Assembly (NCBI RefSeq): GCF_019599505.1
Contig: NZ_RKLT01000002.1
Coordinates: 310,001-374,000 of the forward strand
Source: Haloarcula nitratireducens
Lineage (GTDB): Archaea; Halobacteriota; Halobacteria; Halobacteriales; Haloarculaceae
DNA length: 64,000 nt
Direction: 5' to 3'
Of the stretch, positions 52,125 through 60,644 are shown one piece after another. A model generated the notes under the pieces. That model saw nothing but the letters and a program-made list of their open reading frames with translations. It was not told where the DNA came from and searched no databases. The number at the start of each line of letters is the position of its first letter. Within the stretch, counting starts at the first letter, position 1. A program made the translations under genes and the position numbers.

Positions 52125-53129
52125 CGTCTGCTTCAACGTGGCCGTCGAATAGAGGCGGTCGTGGTCGTACGGCAGGAACTCCGTCGCCAGTTCGTCGATC
52201 TGTTCGTCGACGGCGTCGGCGTCCCGACCGTGAATCATGGTGAAGAGGTTGTACGGCCAGTTCTGCTCGGGCCGACGCGGTCGGTGATAACAGAGCGTGA
52301 CGGACGGCAGCGCGCCGACCCGCTCACCGCGGTCGTCCAGCTGCTCGTCCGGGACGTCCCAGACGACCATACAGTTGTTGTCGAAACCGGTCGTGAGGTG
52401 ATTGACGACGCAACCGACGCGCTTGATACAGCCCGTCTCGCGGAGCTTCCGGATGGCGGCGAGCACGTCGTCGACGTCCGCGTCGATGGTCGCCGCGACG
52501 TCTCGGTACGGCGTCTCCGAGAGCGGAAACCCCTCCTGAATCGCCAGCAGGAGCCGCCGGTCCAGCGCCGTGAGGTCGGCCGCGGCGTCCTCGCTGATCC
52601 GGGTCGCGCTGGCGTCGGTCCCCTCGATAGACTCCCGCGCGAATCTGTCGCCGTTGACGACCGGAAACTCCAGGTCGATGTAGTAGTCCGTCAGCATCGG
52701 CAAGACCAGCACCTCACACCCAGTGCGGGTCTCGATGTCGGCGAGGATCTCGTCGCGTCGGTCGCGGGAGCCCGCGGTGACGACGAACCACATGTTCCAC
52801 TCGTGGTCGCGGGCGTAGTTGTGGTTCACCTGCCGATACTCGTTGACGACGGCGGCCACCTCGTCGAACCGCTCCGGCGGGGCCGAGACGGCCGCGAGCG
52901 TCGACGAGCCGACGACCGGCGGGTTCAACACCGGGCCGAACCGGCGGAAGATGCGCTCTTCGCGGAGGCGTTCGACCCGTTCGAGGGCCTCCTGGCCCGA
53001 GATACCCAACTGCTCACCCACCACCTCGAAGGGGCGTTCACGCACCGGGAAGTCGCTCTGGAATCCGTCGACCAGCGCGGCGTCCACGTCGTCGATGCGC
53101 TCGCGCCAGTCACCCGACGGGAGGCTCAT
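52092..53129 (-). CDS. Two-domain AsnC-type siroheme decarboxylase-like protein
   Basis: 345 aa with two tandem Lrp/AsnC-like halves. First half (about 10-165): DDVDAALVDGFQSDFPVRERPFEVVGEQLGISGQEALERVERLREERIFRRFGPVLNPPVVG. Second half (about 185-345): LTALDRRLLLAIQEGFPLSETPYRDVAATIDADVDDVLAAIRKLRETGCIKRVGCVVNHLTTGFDNNCMVVWDVPDEQLDD and YHRPRRPEQNWPYNLFTMIHG. These stretches match AhbA/AhbB and NirD/L/G/H proteins, which decarboxylate siroheme in heme b or d1 synthesis. Elsewhere AhbA and AhbB are separate; here they are fused. It probably serves archaeal heme synthesis. Confidence 0.88.
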   Translation of the reverse strand: MSLPSGDWRERIDDVDAALVDGFQSDFPVRERPFEVVGEQLGISGQEALERVERLREERIFRRFGPVLNPPVVGSSTLAAVSAPPERFDEVAAVVNEYRQVNHNYARDHEWNMWFVVTAGSRDRRDEILADIETRTGCEVLVLPMLTDYYIDLEFPVVNGDRFARESIEGTDASATRISEDAAADLTALDRRLLLAIQEGFPLSETPYRDVAATIDADVDDVLAAIRKLRETGCIKRVGCVVNHLTTGFDNNCMVVWDVPDEQLDDRGERVGALPSVTLCYHRPRRPEQNWPYNLFTMIHGRDADAVDEQIDELATEFLPYDHDRLYSTATLKQTGAQYDDIVGE

Positions 53130-53236
53130 TGGCCGGGCTTAGGAGCGAATACGGGTATCACTTTCGGGCCGGCAGTGGTGCCGCAACATGCGAGGGAAAC
53201 ACAGGGGCTTTCAAACTCCGCATCGAAGCCTCTCGT

Positions 53237-54322
53237 ATGGCACAAACGACCCCTGAATACGGCGACTGGCCGCTCAAGCGGCTGATGACGGAAGTCGTCG
53301 GCTCCGGACACAAGTCCGCCGACGACATGACCCGCGAGCAGGCCCGCGAGGCCTTCCGGCGCATCCTCGCCGGGGAACCCGACCACACGACGCTGGGCGC
53401 GTTCTGGCTCGCCAACCGCTGGAAGCGCAACAACCCCGAGGAACTGGGCGCGTACGTCGACGTGATGCGCGAGGAGTCCGTCGTCACCGCCGAGCCCGAC
53501 GCCGACCCCGTCGACTGCGGCGCGAACTACGACGGGAAGGGCCGCTCGGCCATCTTCGGCGTCGGGGCCGGCCTCGTCGCCGCCGCCGCCGGGACGCCCG
53601 TCGTCGTCCACTCGGGCGACCGCGTCCCGACGCAGAAACAGGACGCCTACAAGCACGTGCTGGACGAACTCGGCGTCCGCACCGAACTCGAACCGAGGGA
53701 CAGCGCCGAGATGGTGGACGACGTGGGCTTCGGCTTCTACTACCAGCCCCGGTTCAATCCCGGCATCGACGAGCTGTCCGAACGCCGCGAGATGATGGGC
53801 GTCCGCACGTTCGTCAACACCGTCGAGACGCTCGCCAACCCGGCTAACGCCGGCGTCCACCTCGGCAGCTTCTACCACCTACCCTTCGCTAAAAAGATGG
53901 TCCGCACGCTCGGCAACGCCGAGACCAGCACCGTCTCCCGCGCCCTGTTCTTCCAGGGGATGGAGGGCTACGACGACGTGCGACCCGGCGAGACGGTCGT
54001 CGCCGAGTGGCCCGTCGAGGGCGGCGATTCGGACGACGAGGGCATCGCCGACTTCGAGATCCGCACCGGCGACTACGGCATGGACGTGACGAGCGAGGAC
54101 CTCGAAGTCGAGGACGTGGCCGGCGACTCCGCCGACGTCACCGAGGCGGTCCTGACCGGCGAGCGGACGGACGGCTTCGCCGACGCCGTCGCGCTCAACG
54201 CCGCCCTCCGAATCTACGCCCGCGAGGACGCGGACAGCATCGAAGACGGCTTAGAGCAGGCCCGCGGCGCTATCGAGGACGGCAGCGCGGCCGAGGCGCT
54301 CGAAGCGCTGCGGGACTTCTGA
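53237..54322 (+). CDS. TrpD-like (glycosyltransferase family 3) protein with altered active site
   Basis: 361 aa. The N-terminal helical domain ([67 protein letters not shown]) and the alpha/beta domain have the anthranilate phosphoribosyltransferase fold order. Where TrpD has GTGGDG it has [20 protein letters not shown], and [23 protein letters not shown] replaces the HGNRxxSS loop, while [25 protein letters not shown] is intact. It is probably a TrpD2-like paralogue rather than the tryptophan enzyme. The ATG at 53237 is supported by CTTTCAAAC about 30 nt upstream. Confidence 0.83.
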   Translation: MAQTTPEYGDWPLKRLMTEVVGSGHKSADDMTREQAREAFRRILAGEPDHTTLGAFWLANRWKRNNPEELGAYVDVMREESVVTAEPDADPVDCGANYDGKGRSAIFGVGAGLVAAAAGTPVVVHSGDRVPTQKQDAYKHVLDELGVRTELEPRDSAEMVDDVGFGFYYQPRFNPGIDELSERREMMGVRTFVNTVETLANPANAGVHLGSFYHLPFAKKMVRTLGNAETSTVSRALFFQGMEGYDDVRPGETVVAEWPVEGGDSDDEGIADFEIRTGDYGMDVTSEDLEVEDVAGDSADVTEAVLTGERTDGFADAVALNAALRIYAREDADSIEDGLEQARGAIEDGSAAEALEALRDF

Positions 54323-54367
54323 GCGGTCCCCGGAACCGTCTTTCGTCCCGCGTTCGAAACCGCGGAT

Positions 54368-55294
54368 ATGCCAGCGACCGACGCGGCCGCCACCGAGTGG
54401 GCCGTCCCCGCCGACGGCGAACTGTGGTCTCACGACACCGTCGAGACGAACGGCGTCGAGTTACACGTCGTCACCGCGGGACCCGAAGACGGCGAGTTGG
54501 TCGTTCTCCTCCACGGGTTTCCGGAGTTCTGGTACGCCTGGCACCACCAGATTCCGGCGCTCGTCGAGGCAGGCTACCGCGTCGTCGCGCCGGACATGCG
54601 CGGATACAACTGTTCGGAGAAACCCGACGGCGTCGACGCCTACCACGTCGACGAACTGGTGAGCGACGTGGCTGGGGTCATCCGGGCGTTCGACCGCGAG
54701 AGCGCCCGCGTCGTCGGCCACGACTGGGGCGGCCTCGTCGCGTGGCAGACCGCTATCGACCGCCCCGGCCTCGTGGACCGACTGGCCGTACTGAACGCGC
54801 CCCACCCGGCGCGCTACGAGGAGTTGCTCCGGCGCTCGCCCGCCCAGGTCGCGAAGTCGTGGTACGTCTTCTTCTTCCAGTTACCGCGCGTTCCCGAGTG
54901 GACGATTCGGCGGGGCGACTTCGCCGCGCTGGAGCGGATGCTCCGCGAGAAACCCGCCCGACCGGACGCGTTCACGGAGACGGATATCGAGCGATACGAG
55001 GCCGCGCTCGCCCGGCCCGGCGCGCTGACGGCGGCCGTCAACTACTACCGGTCCCTGTTCCGCCGAAACGCGCGGTTGACGCTCACGCGGGGCGGTTTCG
55101 GCGAGGCGGCCGTCGAGGTGCCGACGCTGCTGGTCTGGGGCGAACGAGACGGGATGCTCGACGTGCGCCTCACCGAGGGCCTCGACGAGTGGGTGTCAGA
55201 TATCCGGGTCGAGCGGCTCCCCGACGCGAGTCACTGGGTGCAGTTCGACGCGCCCGACCGCGTGAGCGAGTATCTGCTCTCACATCTGTCCTGA
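54368..55294 (+). CDS. Alpha/beta hydrolase, epoxide hydrolase/haloalkane dehalogenase type
   Basis: 308 aa. Oxyanion motif [21 protein letters not shown], nucleophile elbow [16 protein letters not shown] with Asp as nucleophile, late acid in [10 protein letters not shown] and catalytic His in [16 protein letters not shown]. The HGFPE and HDWGG motifs are typical of epoxide hydrolases. A cap domain of about 80 residues lies between. Natural substrate unknown. 46 bases after the TrpD-like gene on the same strand. Confidence 0.9.
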   Translation: MPATDAAATEWAVPADGELWSHDTVETNGVELHVVTAGPEDGELVVLLHGFPEFWYAWHHQIPALVEAGYRVVAPDMRGYNCSEKPDGVDAYHVDELVSDVAGVIRAFDRESARVVGHDWGGLVAWQTAIDRPGLVDRLAVLNAPHPARYEELLRRSPAQVAKSWYVFFFQLPRVPEWTIRRGDFAALERMLREKPARPDAFTETDIERYEAALARPGALTAAVNYYRSLFRRNARLTLTRGGFGEAAVEVPTLLVWGERDGMLDVRLTEGLDEWVSDIRVERLPDASHWVQFDAPDRVSEYLLSHLS

Positions 55295-55359
55295 GAGTCG
55301 GCTCGTGCCCTCCCGGACGAGTGGGCAGGCTTTTCTGCCGCGCTTCCGTCCGGCCGGGT

Positions 55360-55908
<549 letters not shown>

Positions 55909-55929
55909 GACGCCGCGAAAATAGCCGCC

Positions 55930-58290
55930 CTAGCTTCGGTTCAGGCTGCCGCTCTGTTTCGACCCCGTGAGCGGCAGTCGCTTTCTGACGTACCGCACGA
56001 CCGGGAACAGCCGTTCGCTCACTCTGTCCGAGACGCCGGTCTCGCTGGCGTAGACCAGCACCGGAACGTCCATCTCGGCGGCCAGCGCGAGGACCTCGTC
56101 GGGCGTGTTGCCGAACAGCGCCTGGCGGAGCCAGCGGTCCCGGGACGCGCCGATGACGAGGACGCCGCCGTTCTCGGCCGCCGTCTCGACGAGGCCGCCG
56201 GCGACGGAACTGGCGGTGACGTTGTGGACCTCCGTCCGCTCGACGCCCTCCAGCGCGTCGAGCGTCGCGCCGGGGGTCTCGGCGGCTCCGGGCTCGCCCG
56301 AGGAGACGTTGATGAGGTGGAGTTCGCTCCCGCGCTGTCCGAGCGCGTTCACGAGCGGCAGCAGCGCCTGGTGGTGCGGGCCGCCGCCGGCGCCGATGTT
56401 GATGACGTCTAAATCTTCCGCTGAGACGGTGGGGTCGGCGAAGAACACGTCACAGGGGGCTTCGCGTTCGACCGTCTCGGTCACGTCCTGGTGGCGCTCG
56501 GGATAGCCCATCAGGATGAGGTCGGCTCTATCGTCGCGGGCCGTCTGGACGATGTCGAACGCCACGTCCCGACAGGTGTGGCCCTCGACGGTGTAGTCGA
56601 CGCCCACGTCAGAACTGTCGAGTTCGTTCTGGATGCGCTCGGTGCGGCCGCGAGCGGTGTCCTGTACCGTCTCCCACGGCGTCTGGTCCGGCACCTGCGT
56701 GACGTTGAGGACGTGGATCAGCGGTCGCTTGTCCGACACCGCCGCGAGCGCGCCCGCGAGACGGACGTATCGGAGCGCGCGGTCCGGTCGAGCGACGGGG
56801 ATGAGCACGCGGAACACGTCACCCTCGGCGTCGTCCGCGCCGTTCGGGGCCGCCGAGGGCTCCGACTCGGGAACGACCTCCCGGAGCAGGTCCTCCGTCT
56901 CGGGCGCGCCGCCCCAGAGGACGTAGGCGACGACCAGGGCGGCGGTCAGTACGAGACCGACCACGACGCCGATGCGCGGGAGATTGTAGATGAGGCCGAT
57001 GTTCGCCAGCACGCCGACGACGGGGACGACCGGGACGCCGGGGACCTCGAACCCGCGCGCGATGTCGGGGAGCTTCCGCCGCGAGTAGATGAGCGCGACG
57101 TTGACCACCGCGAGCGGCATGAGGAGGTTCAGCGTGGCGAACCCGGTCAGCGCTTCGAGACCGAGGTCCGTCAGCGCGAGCGACCCGAGAAGCGGGAGCG
57201 ATATCGTGAGGTCGAACGGCAGCGGGCCGCCCTCCGCCGGGAACACCGCGATGAAGAGGACGATGAGCGCGACGATGACGCCCGTCGCGGTGACGACGCT
57301 CCAGAACGGCGTCCCGTACTTCTGGTGGATGCGAGAGAAGCGACGGGGGGCCTGTCCCTGCCGGCCCATCAGCGACCCGATGCTGCTGGCCGCGAGGATC
57401 GATGCGTTCGAGGCCGACACCATCGAGAAGATGGCCCCGGCGACGATGAGCGACCGACCGATGGGCCCGAGGAAGCCCGCGGCGACTTCTCCCATCGCCG
57501 TCTCGCCCTGCCGGGCGATGACTTCGGCCGGAACCGGGGAGTTCACCATCGCGATGATGACGAGCGCGTACAGCACCGTGACCGTGACCATGCTCGCCGC
57601 GATGGCCCGGGGAACCGTCTTCTGGGGTTCGATTATCTCGCCGGCGCTGGCCGCGATCGCCGAGAAGCCGAAGAACGTGATGAACGCAAGCGCGGAGATA
57701 GTCAGGACGTCGATGGGGCCGCCGCCGAAGTTCGCGGCGAAGTTCCCGACCGCCGTCGAGGGGCCGCGGAACGCGAACGCGCCGCCGATGAAGGCGAGCA
57801 GCACCGCGACCTTCGCGCCGGTGACGACGAGCTGGAACCCGCCGCTCTCCTCGGTCCCCTGTGCGTTCAGCGCGCCCAAGAGGAGCGCCGCGAGGACGCC
57901 GGTCGTCCCGTGGGGGAGAAAGTGGAGCCACTGGGGGAGGACGAACTCGAAGAACCACTCGTCCATCGTCGCCAGGTAGAACGCCGTCGTCCCGGTGTAA
58001 CCGAGGAACAGCGACATCCCGATGGCGTAGGTCAACAGGTCGCGGTCCTCGAAGGTCCGCGAACAGAACAGGTAGCCGCCGCCGTTCTCGGAGTAGATGG
58101 AGGCGAACTCGGAGTACGCCGCCGCCGTCACGCCGGCGATGAGCGCCGCGATGACGAAGGCGATGACGGCGCTGGAACCGATCGCCGCCACGGCGGTCCC
58201 CGAGAGCGAGAAGATCCCCGCCGCGATCATCGTCCCGAGACCGATAGCGAACGCTATCTTGAAGTCCAGGGTCCGGGTGTGCTCGACCAT
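55930..58290 (-). CDS. APC-superfamily permease fused to two UspA domains, copy 2
   Basis: 786 aa, ATG at 58290. Membrane domain to about residue 455: FKIAFAIGLGTMIAAGIFSLSGTAVAAIG (TM1), SEFASIYSENGGGYLFCSRTF, ALAFITFFGFSAIAASAGEIIEPQKTVPRAI. Two Usp-like domains follow (about 500-635, starting FRVLIPVARPDRALRYV, and 645-765, with VINIGAGGGPHHQALLPLVNALGQRG and VLVIGASRDRWLRQALFGNTPDEVL). The second has a GxxxxxxxxG(S/N)-type nucleotide loop. Same architecture as the copy at 35207, but the sequences differ throughout. Confidence 0.9.
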   Translation of the reverse strand: MVEHTRTLDFKIAFAIGLGTMIAAGIFSLSGTAVAAIGSSAVIAFVIAALIAGVTAAAYSEFASIYSENGGGYLFCSRTFEDRDLLTYAIGMSLFLGYTGTTAFYLATMDEWFFEFVLPQWLHFLPHGTTGVLAALLLGALNAQGTEESGGFQLVVTGAKVAVLLAFIGGAFAFRGPSTAVGNFAANFGGGPIDVLTISALAFITFFGFSAIAASAGEIIEPQKTVPRAIAASMVTVTVLYALVIIAMVNSPVPAEVIARQGETAMGEVAAGFLGPIGRSLIVAGAIFSMVSASNASILAASSIGSLMGRQGQAPRRFSRIHQKYGTPFWSVVTATGVIVALIVLFIAVFPAEGGPLPFDLTISLPLLGSLALTDLGLEALTGFATLNLLMPLAVVNVALIYSRRKLPDIARGFEVPGVPVVPVVGVLANIGLIYNLPRIGVVVGLVLTAALVVAYVLWGGAPETEDLLREVVPESEPSAAPNGADDAEGDVFRVLIPVARPDRALRYVRLAGALAAVSDKRPLIHVLNVTQVPDQTPWETVQDTARGRTERIQNELDSSDVGVDYTVEGHTCRDVAFDIVQTARDDRADLILMGYPERHQDVTETVEREAPCDVFFADPTVSAEDLDVINIGAGGGPHHQALLPLVNALGQRGSELHLINVSSGEPGAAETPGATLDALEGVERTEVHNVTASSVAGGLVETAAENGGVLVIGASRDRWLRQALFGNTPDEVLALAAEMDVPVLVYASETGVSDRVSERLFPVVRYVRKRLPLTGSKQSGSLNRS

Positions 58291-58472
58291 TAGTCGTCTG
58301 CACCTCGGTAATCTCGAATCCCATGTAATTGTGTCGCTCTCTGGATAACAGGTCCGTCGGTCTCTCGGGCTAACGCGTGCACGGGCGAGAATAATCGGCC
58401 GGAACGCGTTCGCGCTCGGCGGGTCGCCGACGAGGGTAACGGCTATCATCGCGGCGGGCCTTCGACCCGTCA

Positions 58473-59249
58473 GTGGCACACATCGAGCGACTCACCGTCT
58501 ACCCGGTGAAGGCACTGGACGGTCGTGACGTGGAACGCTCCCGCGTGCTCCCGGGCGGCACGCTCGCCCACGACCGGGAGTTCGCGCTGTTAGACGCCGA
58601 CGGCGACGTCGTCAACGGCAAGCGGACCGACCGCGTCCACGACGTCGAGAGTTCCTACGACCCCGAGACGCGAACTCTGAACGCGAGCGTCCCGGACGCC
58701 GGCACCGAGCGGTTCGAACTGGCGACCGCGTCGGGCCGCGAGCGGGCCGCCGACTGGTTCGGCGAGGTGTTCGGCCTCGACGCGACGCTGACGCGGGACA
58801 CCGCCCTCGGCCACGTCGACCGGCGGGAGATGGGACCGTCGGTCATCAGCACGGCGACCCTCGAAACGGTCGCGTCGTGGTTCGCCGGCGTGACCGTCGA
58901 CGGGGCGCGCCGTCGCCTCCGCGCGAACGTCGAGGTGGGCGGCGTCGAGGCCTTCTGGGAGGATCGGTTCGTCGGCGAGGCCGCCCCGGTGTTCGAGGCC
59001 GGCGACGTTCGCATCGAGGGCGTCACTCCCTGCGGTCGCTGTGTCGTCCCCGAGCGAGACCCGGACACCGGCGAGCCGACGACGGAGTTCCGCGAACGGT
59101 TCGTCGAACGCCGCCGCGAGACGTTCCCCGAGTGGGCCGACCGCGACGCCTTCGACCACTTCTACACGCTGATGCTCATCGCTCGCGTTCCGGACGCGGA
59201 CCGAGAGAAGACGATCGCCGTCGGCGACGACGTGACGACGCTGGAGTGA
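58473..59249 (+). CDS. MOSC domain protein with MOSC N-terminal barrel
   Basis: 258 aa, GTG start at 58473. The N-terminal beta barrel (HIERLTVYPVKALDGRDVERSRVLPGGTLAHDREFALLDADGDVVNGKR) is followed by the MOSC domain with GARRRLRANVEVGGVEAFWEDRFVG and the conserved Cys of EGVTPCGRCVVPERDPDTGE. MOSC proteins bind a sulfurated molybdenum cofactor, as in mARC reductases, or act in sulfur transfer. No redox partner is fused. It diverges from the APC gene. Confidence 0.88.
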   Translation: MAHIERLTVYPVKALDGRDVERSRVLPGGTLAHDREFALLDADGDVVNGKRTDRVHDVESSYDPETRTLNASVPDAGTERFELATASGRERAADWFGEVFGLDATLTRDTALGHVDRREMGPSVISTATLETVASWFAGVTVDGARRRLRANVEVGGVEAFWEDRFVGEAAPVFEAGDVRIEGVTPCGRCVVPERDPDTGEPTTEFRERFVERRRETFPEWADRDAFDHFYTLMLIARVPDADREKTIAVGDDVTTLE

Positions 59250-59295
59250 GGATAGTGATGCGGAGCGAAGCCCCGCTCGTCTCTTGCACCGAGTC

Positions 59296-59415
59296 TCAGT
59301 CGGCGCTCCGTCGCGGGACGTATCCGCACTCACAGGGCGAGTCGGCCATCGCGAGTACGTCGCTGCATTCGGGACATCGGTACGATTCGACCGCGGTTCG
59401 CTGGTGCGTTGCCAT
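59296..59415 (-). CDS. 39-aa zinc-ribbon microprotein
   Basis: From the ATG at 59415 the product is short and carries two Cys pairs, YRCPECSDVLAMADSPCECGYVPRR (CxxC and CxC), the rubrerythrin-like zinc-ribbon type common among haloarchaeal microproteins. Ends at TGA 59296-59298. The AT-rich promoter region upstream contains CTCATATACC in minus orientation (59433-59442). Confidence 0.7.
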   Translation of the reverse strand: MATHQRTAVESYRCPECSDVLAMADSPCECGYVPRRSAD

Positions 59416-59659
59416 TACCGGATGAGAGCTACTCGCGGTATATGAGAGTTATTATAATATCGATATACGAATATTAGGGCGTATAGAGAGCCGCTGTGCG
59501 CCTCGGAAGCTGATTTCGGTAGGGTAGTTCTCTCTCACTCGCTTCGATTCCGAGATCGATACTATCTCTCGTAACTGTATTAGCGTTATATAATGGCATA
59601 GGGAGTAATATACTTCTTACCAGCCGAAATTTATATATCACCGACGGGGACTGTCGTAT
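59416..59659. promoter_or_regulatory. AT-rich divergent promoter region
   Basis: 244 bp of much lower GC than average, with several TATA-like runs (TTATTATAATATCG, GTTATATAATGG, ATTTATATATC). It separates two divergent zinc microprotein genes. TTTATATATC at 59630-59639 is 21-30 nt before the ATG at 59660. The other runs may be extra promoters or an AT-rich unwinding or binding site. No coding sequence. Confidence 0.5.
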
Positions 59660-59836
59660 ATGTCCACTACCGAGACGTGGAGCGACCCGAACCGCTGTCC
59701 GTTCTGTGACGACGCGCTGGACTCGCCGGGAGCCGGCTTCGTCGCACACATCGAGGAGAAAGCAGACTGCGAGGCCGCCTTCGGCACGTGGCGAAGCCGC
59801 ATCACCGACGACGTCGCGGGCGGCTGGAGCGGGTGA
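59660..59836 (+). CDS. 58-aa zinc-finger microprotein
   Basis: Product MSTTETWSDPNRCPFCDDA... with CPFC, then GAGFVAHIEEKADCEAAF (His and Cys), the C2HC ligand set of a single zinc finger. It ends with the Trp-rich segment FGTWRSRITDDVAGGWSG. Strong TATA at 59630-59639 gives a leaderless mRNA. It lies 57 bases upstream of a ferredoxin gene on the same strand. Similar one-finger microproteins are widespread in haloarchaea, and some act in regulation. Confidence 0.8.
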   Translation: MSTTETWSDPNRCPFCDDALDSPGAGFVAHIEEKADCEAAFGTWRSRITDDVAGGWSG

Positions 59837-59893
59837 GTCGCTCGCCCGCGCGGAATCGACAGTCGAAAGGTCGTTCGAGACCAACCGCGTGAC

Positions 59894-60235
59894 ATGACAG
59901 AGGCCGACGAGCCAGTCGACCCGAGCGAGATCGGCGAACAGGGCGGCCCGCCCGTCGAGGAGAAGCCCTACAAGCTCATCTTCGAGGCCAACAAGTGCTT
60001 CGGCGCGGGCAAGTGCGCCGAGGTCTCCGAGAACTGGTCGCTGGACCTCGACACCGGCATCGCCAAGCCCGAGACGTACTTCTTCGGCGAGGACGAACTC
60101 GACCACAACGTCAGAGCCGCCGAGGTCTGTCCGGCGAAGAAGGACCGCGGCGTCATCCACGTCGTCGACCGCCGAACCGACGAGGAGATCGCCCCCGACC
60201 CCCACGGCGACGGTACCCTCTCGGTCGACTGGTAA
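59894..60235 (+). CDS. Ferredoxin, single 3Fe-4S/4Fe-4S cluster type
   Basis: 113 aa. After a 27-residue acidic, Pro-rich lead, YKLIFEANKCFGAGKCAEVSENW and later AAEVCPAKKDRGVIHVVD supply Cys-x5-Cys ... Cys-Pro, the pattern of small ferredoxins that donate electrons to cytochrome P450s. Only three Cys fit the site, favouring a 3Fe-4S cluster. C-terminal DRRTDEEIAPDPHGDGTLSVDW is acidic. A P450 is encoded at 46161-47540 in this window; pairing is inference. Confidence 0.85.
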   Translation: MTEADEPVDPSEIGEQGGPPVEEKPYKLIFEANKCFGAGKCAEVSENWSLDLDTGIAKPETYFFGEDELDHNVRAAEVCPAKKDRGVIHVVDRRTDEEIAPDPHGDGTLSVDW

Positions 60236-60275
60236 TCGAAACCCGTTTTCCCCTCCGGCGTGGAGAGGCGAGTGC

Positions 60276-60360
60276 GCGAGGGTCGCCTAGCCTGGCCAAT
60301 GGCGGTGGGCTTAAGACCCGCTCCCGTAGGGGTCCATGGGTTCGAATCCCATCCCTCGCA
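60276..60360 (+). tRNA. tRNA-Leu(TAA)
   Basis: 85-nt class II tRNA. The acceptor GCGAGGG pairs with CCCTCGC, the anticodon stem GTGGG/CCCGC encloses CTTAAGA with anticodon TAA at 60312-60314, the long variable arm is CTCCCGTAGGGGTC, and the T arm is TGGGTTCGAATCCCA. Discriminator A, no CCA. Reads UUA/UUG, rare leucine codons here. Confidence 0.96.
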
Positions 60361-60539
60361 TTTTCCGACTCGAACGAACGTGAGAGTCGTGAAAATCTAA
60401 CCGATGGCGATTCGAAGCCTATCAGTCGCGCGCAGCGAGTGGGTGGTTCGAGTGAAGCGAGAACCGCGAAGCGAACGGCGTAGCCGTGAGCAGTGAGCGA
60501 GCACGTCTGAGTTCGGTTCGAATCCCATCCCTCGCATTT
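60339..60539 (+). repeat. 25-bp duplication of the tRNA-Leu 3' end bounding a small element
   Basis: GGTTCGAATCCCATCCCTCG plus the following five bases (60339-60363) recurs exactly at 60515-60539, and after one mismatch CCGAC continues the match. The intervening 151 bp contains no gene but several GC-rich short repeats (GCGAACGGCGTAGCCGTGAG) and CTATCAGTCGCGCGCAGCGA (60419-60438), the same core as in the element after tRNA-Gly. The arrangement is that of attL/attR flanking a minimal integrated element. Confidence 0.75.
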
Positions 60540-60611
60540 CCCGACGACGGATCGAGCGGCGGGCTTCGATGTCGTCGCACGACGGCTGCCACCTTGTCTG
60601 GGCCTGCAACG

Positions 60612-60622
60612 GACTTTTAACC
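60612..60622 (+). promoter_or_regulatory. TATA element of the histidine kinase gene
   Basis: GACTTTTAACC lies 23-33 nt before the ATG at 60645, predicting a leaderless or very short-leader transcript. Confidence 0.5.
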
Positions 60623-60644
60623 CTCACGCGCGGAAAGCAGGGAA

